Shown here piece by piece: positions 8,862 to 17,193 of a stretch of DNA of 64,000 nt. Each line of letters begins with the position of its first letter. Within the stretch, counting starts at the first letter, position 1. The stretch comes from Alistipes sp. (lineage in GTDB: Bacteria > Bacteroidota > Bacteroidia > Bacteroidales > Rikenellaceae). A program made the position numbers and the translations under genes. Below the pieces are notes generated by a model. The model worked only from the letters and a program-made list of their open reading frames with translations. It made no database searches and was not told the DNA's origin. The DNA is taken from assembly GCA_021201825.1 (NCBI GenBank), contig JAJQED010000016.1, positions 62,001-126,000 on the forward strand, read 5' to 3'.

Positions 8862-10187
8862 ATGATAAAAAAGATAATAGATTTTTTCCGCCACGGCCTC
8901 TGGCAGAAATCGACCCCCGATGCGAACGGTAATCCCGAGCAGCGGTGGTTCATTCGTCCGTTCCGTATCATCGCCTATACCCTCAGCGGGGCGGGCGAAC
9001 ACGATATCGGGGTGCGGGCCGCCGCCCTTACGATGTACACCCTGATGTCCATCGTGCCGATCGCGGCGCTTATCTTCGGTATAGTTAAGGGGTTCGGGTT
9101 GGATACCAGCCTTACGGACTACCTCTATACTGAGTTCCCGGAATATACCGTGATAATAGACCAGATAACCGAATGGGCCAATAACCGCCTGATGCGGGCA
9201 CGCGGCGGTATCGTGGCCTCGGTCGGGTTCCTCGTTCTGTTCTGGTCCGTGGTCAAGGTGTTCGGCAACGTGGAAAAGGCGCTGAATAATATCTGGGAGA
9301 TAAAGAAACAGCGGTCGCTGGCCCGCAAGTTCAGCGATTATGTGGCCGTAGTGGTGGTAGCGCCGATCTTGTGGCTTGTTTCGAGCGGCCTGGTGACCTA
9401 TGTCCGGACCCGGCTCGAGAGCTTTTCGGGTGCTTGGCTCGTGGATATTGTCTTCAGCCTGTTGTCGCTTGTGGTGCTTTGGCTTATGTTCGCGTTCGTT
9501 TACTATGTGATGCCAAATACGAAAGTTAAGTTCAAGGGGGCGTTGATAGCCGGGGTTATCGCCGGTACGGCTTTCCAGATATTCCAGATCGGGTATGTAT
9601 TCGCCCAGAAATATATAACGAGCTACAACGTCGTTTACGGTAGCTTCGCCGCCCTGCCGCTTTTCCTGATCTGGCTGCAGGCCAGCTGGACCATCGTGCT
9701 GTTCGGTGCGGAACTTTCTTTCGCGTACCAGAACATCTCGCAGTACGAACAGGAGCGGGAATCGCTCCACATGAGCTACGAGAATCGCCGTAAGGTAATG
9801 CTTGCCGCGATGCTCATTATCGTGCGCCATTACGTGAAAAACGACGGGCCGGTCAGCTCGGAACAGGTAGCCGAGGAGCTCGGGATGCCTACCCGTATTG
9901 TGCGGGACGTTATCTTCGATATGGAAAAAGCGCACCTTGTGGCCGGGGTGGTCAACGACGAGGACGAGAAGACCAATTATTATATCCCGTCCCGTGACGC
10001 CCACGATATTACGGTAATGGACGTTGTGGACGGAGTGGAGAGCAACAGCTCGGTGCAGTCGGGCCAGACCTACCACGGCAACGAAAATATGAAGCGGGTG
10101 AACGAGATAATGGACCGCATCAAGGAGCTTTCCATCGATTCGCGCTATAACATTAAACTAACCGAACTTACGGATATTGAAATATGA
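8862..10187 (+). CDS. YihY/virulence factor BrkB family membrane protein
   Basis: 441 residues from ATG 8862 (MIKKIIDFFRHGLWQKS); the in-frame ATG at 8811 would add 17 unlikely residues. The YihY region (about 50-310) contains the family features AAALTMYTLMSIVPIAAL, LVLFWSVVKVFGNVEKALNNIW and the final helix LIWLQASWTIVLFGAELSFA, with about six membrane helices. A cytoplasmic tail of about 130 residues follows, with a winged-helix-like part (VSSEQVAEELGMPTRIVRDVIFDM). The family was once called RNase BN in error; its true function is not settled. The stop overlaps the next start by ATGA (10184-10187). Confidence 0.85.
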   Translation: MIKKIIDFFRHGLWQKSTPDANGNPEQRWFIRPFRIIAYTLSGAGEHDIGVRAAALTMYTLMSIVPIAALIFGIVKGFGLDTSLTDYLYTEFPEYTVIIDQITEWANNRLMRARGGIVASVGFLVLFWSVVKVFGNVEKALNNIWEIKKQRSLARKFSDYVAVVVVAPILWLVSSGLVTYVRTRLESFSGAWLVDIVFSLLSLVVLWLMFAFVYYVMPNTKVKFKGALIAGVIAGTAFQIFQIGYVFAQKYITSYNVVYGSFAALPLFLIWLQASWTIVLFGAELSFAYQNISQYEQERESLHMSYENRRKVMLAAMLIIVRHYVKNDGPVSSEQVAEELGMPTRIVRDVIFDMEKAHLVAGVVNDEDEKTNYYIPSRDAHDITVMDVVDGVESNSSVQSGQTYHGNENMKRVNEIMDRIKELSIDSRYNIKLTELTDIEI

Positions 10188-10957
10188 CCCAGATAGTCGT
10201 TATCGGGAGCGGTAACCTTGCGTGGGCGCTTACCCGGGCGCTTACCGATGCCGGGAACCCACCCGTACAGATATATTCCCGCAACACCGCCGAGGGGATC
10301 TCGATCGCCAAGATCGCCGGATGCCGTTTCGCCAGCGAACCGGGAAAGCTTGCCAAGGCGGAGCTTTACATTATCGCCGTATCGGACCGGGCCATCCCGA
10401 CCCTCTCCGCATCGCTGGACTTCGGAGATGCCGTAGTAGCGCATACGGCAGGGAGCTGGCCTATCGCCTCGCTCTCCGACAAGGTAAAACACAAGGCGGT
10501 CTTTTACCCCTTGCAGACGTTCACCAAAGGACGCGAGCTGGATTTTCCGTCGATCCCGGTTTTTATCGAGGCATCGGACGATATTGCCCTTACGGCCATG
10601 AAACTCCTGGGCGAGATACTCGGTGTGGAGGCCCGCCAACTTGATTCCCGTAACCGGTCCATGCTCCATGCGGCGGCCGTTTTCGCATCCAATTTCACCA
10701 ACTATATGTATACCGTGGGTGAGCAGCTCGCAACCGAAGCCGGGGTAGGGTTCGAGGTACTGAAGCCGCTTATCACCGAAACCGCCGCCAAGGCAGTGGA
10801 TGCCCCGTCGCCCCGCCAGACGCAGACCGGCCCTGCCATCCGCAACGATTTCCAGACCCGCAGTGCCCATTGCGACCTGCTCACCGAAAAACCGGACCTG
10901 AAAAATATTTACATCAACCTCAGCAAAAGTATATGGGAAACTTCAAAGAAGATATAG
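10184..10957 (+). CDS. Rossmann-fold/DUF2520 protein (putative oxidoreductase)
   Basis: 257 residues. The N-terminal NAD(P)-binding motif is IVVIGSGNLAWALTRAL, typical of the F420-dependent NADP reductase/pyrroline-carboxylate-reductase-like fold. The C-terminal helical domain (RNRSMLHAAAVFASNFTNYM, then VLKPLITETAAKAV) fits DUF2520. No substrate is known for this group. The start overlaps the yihY stop by four bases and the 3' end overlaps kdsC by 25 bases, so the three genes are almost certainly cotranscribed. A link to Kdo/lipopolysaccharide synthesis is suggested only by kdsC being next. Confidence 0.8.
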   Translation: MTQIVVIGSGNLAWALTRALTDAGNPPVQIYSRNTAEGISIAKIAGCRFASEPGKLAKAELYIIAVSDRAIPTLSASLDFGDAVVAHTAGSWPIASLSDKVKHKAVFYPLQTFTKGRELDFPSIPVFIEASDDIALTAMKLLGEILGVEARQLDSRNRSMLHAAAVFASNFTNYMYTVGEQLATEAGVGFEVLKPLITETAAKAVDAPSPRQTQTGPAIRNDFQTRSAHCDLLTEKPDLKNIYINLSKSIWETSKKI

Positions 10958-11469
10958 CCCGCGTCCGTGCGTTCGTGTTCGACGTGGACGGGGTGTTCAC
11001 CGACGGGGGGATAATTCCCACGCCCGACGGCGATTTTATCCGTAAATACCATGCCAAGGACGGTTACGCCGTGGCCTATGCCCTCAAGGCAGGCTACGAT
11101 ATCTGCATAATCACGGGTGGACGCGGGAAAAGCCTCGAGATGAGGTTCAAGCTGTTGGGGGTCACAGAATTCCATTCCAATTGTGCCGACAAACTGTCGG
11201 TAATGAAAGAGTATATGGAGCGACGGGGACTACAGCCGGAAGAGGTGATGTTCATGGGAGACGATATTCCCGACCTGGATGCCATGCGGTACAGCGGCAT
11301 TCCGGTGTGCCCGGCAGATGCGGCCGTGGAGATACTCGAGGTTGCCCGTTATGTTTCCCAGTTCAAAGGCGGGGAGGGTTGTATCCGCGATGTTATTGAG
11401 CAGGTACTGCGCGCCCAGGACAGATGGGCCAAAGATTCCCACGGGGTGACCACCGTGCCGTCCACCTGA
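10933..11469 (+). CDS. kdsC: 3-deoxy-D-manno-octulosonate 8-phosphate phosphatase (KdsC/YrbI, HAD family)
   Basis: 178 residues from ATG 10933 (MGNFKEDIARVRAFVFDVDG). HAD motif I is DVDGVFTDG with the nucleophile aspartate, motif II is ITGGRG, the conserved lysine lies in CADKLSVMKEYM, and motif IV is FMGDDIPDLDAM. It releases phosphate from Kdo-8-P so that Kdo can be activated for lipid A-core synthesis. I rejected the longer frame from 10870 because its first 21 residues are read out of frame from the DUF2520 gene, which it overlaps. The arabinose-5-phosphate isomerase of the same pathway is at 57177-58121. Confidence 0.92.
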   Translation: MGNFKEDIARVRAFVFDVDGVFTDGGIIPTPDGDFIRKYHAKDGYAVAYALKAGYDICIITGGRGKSLEMRFKLLGVTEFHSNCADKLSVMKEYMERRGLQPEEVMFMGDDIPDLDAMRYSGIPVCPADAAVEILEVARYVSQFKGGEGCIRDVIEQVLRAQDRWAKDSHGVTTVPST

Positions 11470-11570
11470 TACGTCTTTCCCGGTTTACAGATACCGGGAC
11501 CGTTCGGAATTCCCGTTTCACGGTGCCGCCGGATCATTTGTCGACCTCGCGTTATATGCCCACAAAAAAC

Positions 11571-11598
11571 AATGCCGGCTCCCGCTGGCATTTTCTTT
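11571..11598 (+). terminator. Terminator after kdsC
   Basis: AATGCCGGC (11571-11579) pairs with GCTGGCATT (11584-11592), with one G-T pair, four-base loop, then TTCTTTG. It closes the comEC-kdsC cluster ahead of the pyruvate oxidase gene. Confidence 0.75.
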
Positions 11599-11635
11599 GC
11601 GATTGATTAGGCCTAACTTATTAACAGCGAATAGT

Positions 11636-13372
11636 ATGGCAAAGAAAGTGGCGGACCGCCTGGTCGATACCCTCGACGCGGCGGGAGTGAAACGTATATA
11701 TGCAGTGACCGGCGACAGCCTCAATCCGGTGAACGACGCCGTGCGCCGGCATAAGAGTGTGGAATGGGTACATGTAAGGCATGAGGAAACCGGAGCGTTT
11801 GCCGCCGGTGCCGAGGCGCAGTTAAACGGGATAGCGTGCTGCGCGGGTAGCTGCGGCCCGGGCCATGTTCATCTTATCAACGGGCTCTACGATGCCCACC
11901 GCTCCGGGGCATCGGTGCTGGCAATAGCTTCGGCGATAACCTCGAATGAGATGGGAACGACCTATTTCCAGGAGACACAGCCGGTCAAACTGTTCGAGGA
12001 TTGTTCCGGGTATAACCGCATGGCCCTCACGGCGGAGCAGTTTCCTCGGATGCTTCACGGGGCATTGCAGCATGCGGTAGGCAGGAAAGAAGTGGCCGTG
12101 ATCGGCCTGCCCGGCGACCTTGCCAGCGCCCGTTCCGCCAGTAACGCTTCTTCGGACCAGGTATTCGTCACCTCTCCCCGTGTGATCCCGGAGACCAGGC
12201 TGTTGGAGAAGATGGCCGAAAAGATAAACAATGCTTCCAGAATTGTATTGTTCTGCGGTATGGGAGCCCGGGAGGGTAGGGAAGAGGTCCTGCAACTGGC
12301 CGAAAAGATCAATGCCCCGGTCGCCTGTACGTTCAAATCCAAGGTCTATATGGACCATGACAATCCCTATTTCATCGGCCTGACCGGCCTCCTGGGCTAT
12401 CCTACCGCATACGAGGCCATGCAGGAAGCCGACCTGCTGATAATGCTCGGTACGGACTTCCCCTATGACGCTTTCCTGCCCACGGACTGCGAGATCATTC
12501 AGGTGGACCTGCGACCCGAGCGCCTGGGCCGCCGGGCAAGGGTCACGCTGGGCATCCACGGTGACGTACAGGACACGGTAATGGCCCTAACGCCTTTGGT
12601 CGACAGGCGGCCGGACCGCTCGTTCCTTGATAAATACCTCGAAAAATACAAGCACCATGACGGTATTATGCAGCGGGAAGCTCAGATCGAGGGCCGCGAC
12701 AAAAAGATCGCACCGGAATATGCCGCCACGCTTATAGATAAGTATGCCGCAGAAGATGCCATATTTACGGTGGATACCGGTATGTGCTGCGTGTGGGGTG
12801 CCCGTTATATCAACGGTACCGGCAAGCGGGAAATGCTCGGGTCGTTCAACCACGGTTCGATGGCCAACGCCATGCCGCAGGCTATCGGGGCGGCCCTGGC
12901 CCGTCCCGGGCAGCAGGTCGTCGCACTGTGCGGGGACGGCGGTATCTCGATGCTGTTGGGCGACCTCGCCACCATAGTGCAGTATAATCTCCCCGTTAAG
13001 ATATTCGTATTCAACAACCGCTCGCTCGGGATGGTGAAACTCGAAATGGAGGTGGCCGGATTCCCGGATTGGCAGACAGATATGTACGACCCGGATTTCT
13101 CCAAAGTCGCGGCGGCAATGGGTATCGAGAGCGTACAGATACACGATCCCGAGAAATGCGAGACCGCCATCCGAAATGCTTTCGACATACAGGGTCCGGT
13201 GCTGATTGAACTGATGACCGACCCAGATTCACTCGCCCTGCCGCCCCATATAGAGTTATCGCAGGTTAAGGGTTTCGTTGAGGCGATGGCAAAGGTTGTG
13301 GTCTCGGGCAACATCGGAGAGCTGTGGAATACCATCAGGGCCAACGTCAAACACATTCCGGAGATTGTCTGA
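11636..13372 (+). CDS. poxB: Pyruvate dehydrogenase (quinone) / pyruvate oxidase
   Basis: 578 residues from ATG 11636 (MAKKVADRLVDTLDAAGVKR); 13 further codons upstream are unlikely. A ThDP/FAD enzyme of the acetohydroxy-acid synthase superfamily that decarboxylates pyruvate to acetate and CO2 and passes electrons to membrane quinone. Seen: the activating glutamate in RHEETGAFAAGAEAQLNG, SCGPGHVHLINGLYDA, and the ThDP motif CGDGGISMLLGDLATIVQYN. SCGPGHVHLING and the length fit PoxB rather than acetolactate synthase, and no small subunit follows. Stands alone between two terminators. Confidence 0.88.
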   Translation: MAKKVADRLVDTLDAAGVKRIYAVTGDSLNPVNDAVRRHKSVEWVHVRHEETGAFAAGAEAQLNGIACCAGSCGPGHVHLINGLYDAHRSGASVLAIASAITSNEMGTTYFQETQPVKLFEDCSGYNRMALTAEQFPRMLHGALQHAVGRKEVAVIGLPGDLASARSASNASSDQVFVTSPRVIPETRLLEKMAEKINNASRIVLFCGMGAREGREEVLQLAEKINAPVACTFKSKVYMDHDNPYFIGLTGLLGYPTAYEAMQEADLLIMLGTDFPYDAFLPTDCEIIQVDLRPERLGRRARVTLGIHGDVQDTVMALTPLVDRRPDRSFLDKYLEKYKHHDGIMQREAQIEGRDKKIAPEYAATLIDKYAAEDAIFTVDTGMCCVWGARYINGTGKREMLGSFNHGSMANAMPQAIGAALARPGQQVVALCGDGGISMLLGDLATIVQYNLPVKIFVFNNRSLGMVKLEMEVAGFPDWQTDMYDPDFSKVAAAMGIESVQIHDPEKCETAIRNAFDIQGPVLIELMTDPDSLALPPHIELSQVKGFVEAMAKVVVSGNIGELWNTIRANVKHIPEIV

Positions 13373-13388
13373 CATAAAGGTGACGGAT

Positions 13389-13432
13389 AACACAAAAAGG
13401 GAGGAAGCCATAGCTTCCTCCCTTTTTGTGTT
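13389..13432. terminator. Strong terminator after poxB
   Basis: A perfect 20-base-pair stem (13389-13408 with 13413-13432) around the loop CATA. The 5' arm carries AAAAA and the 3' arm TTTTT, so it could work in both directions. Confidence 0.92.
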
Positions 13433-13492
13433 ATTTGGAGCGGGTTGCAGTGAAAATCTGCGGTACGGTGGACGATATCTCGCGTTTTTGGG

Positions 13493-13500
13493 TATTTTTG
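13493..13500 (+). promoter_or_regulatory. Candidate -7 box for galM
   Basis: TATTTTTG, an exact TAnnTTTG match, 30 bases before the galM start, which would leave a leader of about 22 bases. Confidence 0.5.
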
Positions 13501-13529
13501 TTTACGGAAACTCACTTAAATAAAAAAAT

Positions 13530-14672
13530 ATGAAAAAACTTTTCCTCCTGCCGCTCGCTGTCCTTGCGGTAGCCTGCGGCGAGAACGCCCCCAAAACTAC
13601 CGGCGTGGAACTGCTTTCCGACGAAGCGTTCCATGTACATAAAGACGGTAAACATATCGGTTTGTACACTATCCAAAACGAGAATGGCATGACCGCCCAG
13701 TTCACTAACTACGGCGCCCGTATCGTAGCCCTTTGGGTTCCCGATGCCCAGGGTAATTTCCGTGACGTGGTGTTCGGATATGACGGCATAGCGGGTTATA
13801 TGTCCGATACCGAGGACAATACTGGTCCCGTTGTGGGCCGCTTCGGCAACCGTATCGCCAAAGGGCAGTTTACCATAGACGGCAACGATTACCAGCTCGA
13901 GACAAATAACGGGGAGAACAACCTGCACGGCGGCAGTACCGGTTTCGCCTACCAGGTTTGGGACGCACATGAAACCCAAACCAACGACGGCAACCCGGCC
14001 GTAGAGATGATCTACCGCGCCGTAGACGGCGAGGGCGGCTACCCCGGCAACCTGGATATAACCGTGGTATACTCCCTTACCCCGGATAACAAACTGGTAA
14101 TAGATTACCAGGCGGTTACAGACGCCCCTACGGTAGTCAACCCGACCAGCCACGCCTATTTCAACCTGCACGGTTCGGCTAAAAACTCCTCCCTGTCGCA
14201 CGTAATGATGATCAATGCGGACGGCTTCACCGCTACCGACGAGGGGCTGATACCCACCGGGCAGATCGTCCCCGTAGAGGGTACCCCGCTCGATTTCCGG
14301 ACGCCGACCCCGATCGGAGAACGTATCGACGAGGACTACGAGGCGTTGAACTTCGGCAGGGGATACGACCATAACTTCGTTCTCAACACGGGCGGTAACC
14401 TGAACGTGCCCGCCGTGGAAGTATACGAACCGGCTACCGGGATCGTGATGACCGTTTATACCGACCAGCCGGGTGTGCAGTTCTACAGCGGTAATTTCAT
14501 GGACGGCTCGAACGTCGGCAAACGCGGTGAGGCGTTCGATTTCCGCAGCGGTATCGCTCTCGAAGCCCAGAACTTCCCCGATGCTCCCAATCACGAGAAC
14601 TTCCCGAACTCTATCCTGCGTCCGGGAGAGGTTTATACCCAGCAGACGGTTTACGCGTTCGGCGTGAAATAG
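13530..14672 (+). CDS. galM: Aldose 1-epimerase, predicted lipoprotein
   Basis: 380 residues. The first 16 form a lipoprotein signal (MKKLFLLPLAVLAVAC) with Cys16 as the lipidated residue, so the enzyme is probably exported and membrane-anchored. GalM features: the catalytic histidine region NPTSHAYFNLHG, FGRGYDHNFVLN, and the glutamate region SGIALEAQNFPDAPNHEN. It interconverts the alpha and beta anomers of galactose/glucose-type sugars. An exported mutarotase fits a sugar-scavenging gut bacterium. The next gene starts one base after its stop. Confidence 0.93.
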   Translation: MKKLFLLPLAVLAVACGENAPKTTGVELLSDEAFHVHKDGKHIGLYTIQNENGMTAQFTNYGARIVALWVPDAQGNFRDVVFGYDGIAGYMSDTEDNTGPVVGRFGNRIAKGQFTIDGNDYQLETNNGENNLHGGSTGFAYQVWDAHETQTNDGNPAVEMIYRAVDGEGGYPGNLDITVVYSLTPDNKLVIDYQAVTDAPTVVNPTSHAYFNLHGSAKNSSLSHVMMINADGFTATDEGLIPTGQIVPVEGTPLDFRTPTPIGERIDEDYEALNFGRGYDHNFVLNTGGNLNVPAVEVYEPATGIVMTVYTDQPGVQFYSGNFMDGSNVGKRGEAFDFRSGIALEAQNFPDAPNHENFPNSILRPGEVYTQQTVYAFGVK

Positions 14673-14673
14673 T

Positions 14674-15162
14674 ATGGAACTGAAAAACGGGATGGCGGTG
14701 CTGTTCGTCAGGGATGCCTTAGCCTCCCGGGATTTTTATGCCGGGGTGCTCGGGCTTACCGAGGTAATAAACAGCGGCGATATGAATTTTGTCTTCGAGG
14801 AGGGAGTCGCCGTTTGGCAGATCCAGGAGGGAAATATTATCCCGGAAAAACTCGGCATGGATAAAATCACCGACCGATCGCTGGTGAGCCGCTTTGAGGT
14901 ATGTTTCGAAACGGATGATATCCAACGGGATTACCAGACCCTGCTGGAGCATAATGTCCGTTTCCTGCACGGGATAAATGAAGAGGCATGGGGGCAGCGT
15001 ACGGTGCGTTTCTACGATCCCGACGGTCACCTGATCGAGATCGGCGAAGCGCTCCCGGTATTCATCCGGAGAATCTATGGAGAACTGGACCGGGATATCG
15101 CGGCTACTGCTGCCAAAATGTTTTTGCCGGTTGAAACCGTGGAAAAATACCTGAAAGATTAA
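14674..15162 (+). CDS. VOC-fold (glyoxalase/bleomycin-resistance-like) protein
   Basis: 162 residues. Two VOC half-domains are recognisable: GMAVLFVRDALASRDFYAGV at the start and VRFYDPDGHLIEIGEAL near residue 115-130, the latter with the conserved DPDGHLIEI strand and glutamate. The last about 30 residues (ELDRDIAATAAKMFLPVETV) are a helical extension. Substrate unknown. It follows galM by one base and is probably cotranscribed; a terminator lies 20 bases after the stop. Confidence 0.75.
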   Translation: MELKNGMAVLFVRDALASRDFYAGVLGLTEVINSGDMNFVFEEGVAVWQIQEGNIIPEKLGMDKITDRSLVSRFEVCFETDDIQRDYQTLLEHNVRFLHGINEEAWGQRTVRFYDPDGHLIEIGEALPVFIRRIYGELDRDIAATAAKMFLPVETVEKYLKD

Positions 15163-15182
15163 CCGGCCCCCCGAAGAATAAC

Positions 15183-15219
15183 AACGGCCCGTATTGACAG
15201 TACGGGCCGTTTTATTTTC
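15183..15219. terminator. Terminator between galM-VOC and the convergent EEP gene
   Basis: AACGGCCCGTA (15183-15193) pairs perfectly with TACGGGCCGTT (15201-15211), seven-base loop, then TTATTTTC on the plus strand. Confidence 0.88.
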
Positions 15220-15230
15220 TCTGCCGATGA

Positions 15231-16385
15231 TTAATCCGGCAGTTTCAGCCTGGTGAAAACCGCCTTATGGTCCGAGAACTCGGCAGGCAGGGTCTGGTAA
15301 TGCAGGGCCTTGATCTCCCGCGAGTGCAGCACATAATCGATCCGGAAAAGGTTGAAAAGTCCCTGGAAAGTATTGGAATCCACCCCCTGGCCTTTCTCAG
15401 CGAACGTATCGGCGAGCCTGCCCCGTATCTTGAAATAGACGTAAGACAGGGGAGTGTCATTGAAGTCCCCGCAGACGATGACCTTCTGCGGGCTCTCATG
15501 GATAACAGGTGCAAGGGTGTCGGCCTGGCGTTCCCGAATAAGGTAATTGTGCCGGAGCTTGGACGCGATGCCCCGTACCCGCTCGTCCCGATTCTGGGTC
15601 GGGGAGAGGTATTCGTGGTTCTGGATAAAATCCCGGTCGGAGGTATTGACCGACGTGGTCTGAAGATGGTTATTGAACACGCGGACCGTATCGCCGTGAA
15701 TGGCAAGGTCCACCCACATGGCCGAGTTGTTGGAGCCCGGGAAGTCCATCAGCCCGGCCTCCAGTATGGGGAAATTGGAATAAACCGCCAGGCCCCAGCC
15801 CCCGTCCCTGGAGTTCGGTTTCTTGTACCTTACCGCGCTGTATTTCATCCCGAATACGGAGTCGATCTGCTCTTTCTGCTCTCCGCTCCGGGCCTGGAAC
15901 TCCTGCATACAGAGGATGTCGGGCTGGAACTCTTTTACCAGCCGGCCTATACTGTCAATGCTCGAGCGACGGGTTCCTGCCTCATCTTCATACAGGAACC
16001 CCATAACGTTGTAGGTCATCACGCCCAGGGTCCCTTTTGTCTCCCCTTCGTAATGTTTACTGACTGACGGTTTGAAAAACAGCGGCAGGTAGCCCACCCC
16101 GGCCAGGAAGACGACCGCAGGCAGGATGGCCCAGTATCGCCACCGGATGATCCAGTAGAGGCACAGTATGATATTGATCACAAATAACAAAGGCGCACCC
16201 AGCCCTGCAAACGCGAAAATCCAGCCCGACGAGGGCGGGATATACCGTGCCATATAAGCCATTATAAGTGCGGCGGCAAGCACAAGGGTCAACAGGAGCA
16301 TCACGACATCCAGCAGATTCGTCCTGCCTTTTTTCCTTTTGCGCGGTTGGCCGTAACCGGAGCCGTATGTATCGGAGTATTTCAA
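15231..16385 (-). CDS. Membrane-anchored endonuclease/exonuclease/phosphatase (EEP) family protein
   Basis: 384 residues. After a basic N-terminus (QPRKRKKGR) come about three membrane helices (residues 25-110, e.g. VVMLLLTLVLAAALIMAYMA). The EEP domain follows: VMTYNVMGF, the metal-binding glutamate in ILCMQEFQ, VFNNHLQTT, VCGDFNDTPLSYVY and the final SDHKAVFTRL histidine. The fold is shared by DNases, phosphodiesterases and sphingomyelinases, so the substrate is open; the catalytic domain probably faces outward but topology is inferred. Last gene of the minus-strand cluster after mutL and rhomboid, an order I recall as common in Bacteroidota. Confidence 0.85.
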   Translation of the reverse strand: MKYSDTYGSGYGQPRKRKKGRTNLLDVVMLLLTLVLAAALIMAYMARYIPPSSGWIFAFAGLGAPLLFVINIILCLYWIIRWRYWAILPAVVFLAGVGYLPLFFKPSVSKHYEGETKGTLGVMTYNVMGFLYEDEAGTRRSSIDSIGRLVKEFQPDILCMQEFQARSGEQKEQIDSVFGMKYSAVRYKKPNSRDGGWGLAVYSNFPILEAGLMDFPGSNNSAMWVDLAIHGDTVRVFNNHLQTTSVNTSDRDFIQNHEYLSPTQNRDERVRGIASKLRHNYLIRERQADTLAPVIHESPQKVIVCGDFNDTPLSYVYFKIRGRLADTFAEKGQGVDSNTFQGLFNLFRIDYVLHSREIKALHYQTLPAEFSDHKAVFTRLKLPD

Positions 16386-16444
16386 TCGCGGTTAACGAGA
16401 TAGAGCCCTGTAAAGGTAATAAAAACCTGCGGTACGGGGCGGTT

Positions 16445-17095
16445 TTAATAGTACAGCCGCCCTTTTTTCTTCCACCAGCGCAGAAGCAGGTAGCCCCAGA
16501 GCATCCCGCCTACGTGGGCGAAATGGGCTATATTATCCATCCGGCCCGAGAAGCTGAGGGACAGTTCGATCACCCCGTAAATGATAACGAAATATTTGGC
16601 TTTGAGCGGGATCGGGGGGAACAGCAGCATTATTATGCTGTTGGGATGGAGCATCCCGAACCCTAAAAGGATCCCGAAAATAGCCCCGGAGGCTCCAACC
16701 GTGGGTGTTTGTAACAGCCGGGTAAATTCCACGGGATTCATGGACCCGGCCTGGATCCATTGTACCCCAAGCTGAAGCAGGGCAGCACCTATACCGCACA
16801 CCATATAGAACGTCAGGAACCTCTTGCTCCCCAAGTCGTACTCCAGAACGCGCCCGAACATCCACAATGCGAACATATTGAAGAAAAAATGGGCGAATCC
16901 TGCATGCAGGAACATGTAGGTTATGACCTGATGGGGCTTAAAGAACGGGCTGTTCCAGAAGAAAAGGGCGAAGTTCTCGTATATCCAGTTGACGGACTGG
17001 ACCGGAAGAACCTCCACGGCAAGGAAGAAAAGGGCGTTTATGATAAGCAGGTTCTTGACTACCGGAGGGGTAGAGAACTGGTTACTTGCAAGCAT
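16445..17095 (-). CDS. Rhomboid family intramembrane serine protease
   Basis: 216 residues, about six membrane helices. The catalytic serine is Ser136 in GASGAIFGILLGFG and the catalytic histidine is His194 in AHFAHVGGMLWGYLL. The HAGFAHFFFNMFALWMFG segment matches the conserved helix-2 histidine/asparagine region. It cleaves membrane-spanning substrates in the inner membrane; the substrate is unknown. The start at 17095 has a well-spaced candidate promoter in the gap before mutL, so it can be transcribed apart from mutL. Confidence 0.92.
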   Translation of the reverse strand: MLASNQFSTPPVVKNLLIINALFFLAVEVLPVQSVNWIYENFALFFWNSPFFKPHQVITYMFLHAGFAHFFFNMFALWMFGRVLEYDLGSKRFLTFYMVCGIGAALLQLGVQWIQAGSMNPVEFTRLLQTPTVGASGAIFGILLGFGMLHPNSIIMLLFPPIPLKAKYFVIIYGVIELSLSFSGRMDNIAHFAHVGGMLWGYLLLRWWKKKGRLYY

Positions 17096-17140
17096 CTTTC
17101 AGCGTGTTTAATATTTCAATCCGGCCATCCGGCCGGGGTG

Positions 17141-17175
17141 CAAAGTTAAAACTTCGGTCGGTAAATATCTGCAAA
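17141..17175 (-). promoter_or_regulatory. Candidate promoter for the rhomboid gene
   Basis: On the minus strand TTTG (17175-17172) is followed after 23 bases by TAACTTTG (17148-17141), an exact TAnnTTTG box. Transcription would begin near 17134, about 40 bases before the start codon. Confidence 0.5.
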
Positions 17176-17193
17176 TAACCTGCAAAATGCAGG

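Noticed and set aside
8850..10076. 408-residue minus-strand frame opposite yihY
   Set aside because: It is the complement of a well-recognised gene in GC-rich sequence; the translation is rich in His, Arg and Gly with no domain.
13512..14594. 360-residue minus-strand frame opposite galM
   Set aside because: Antisense shadow of a clear GalM lipoprotein; no signal, motif or promoter of its own.
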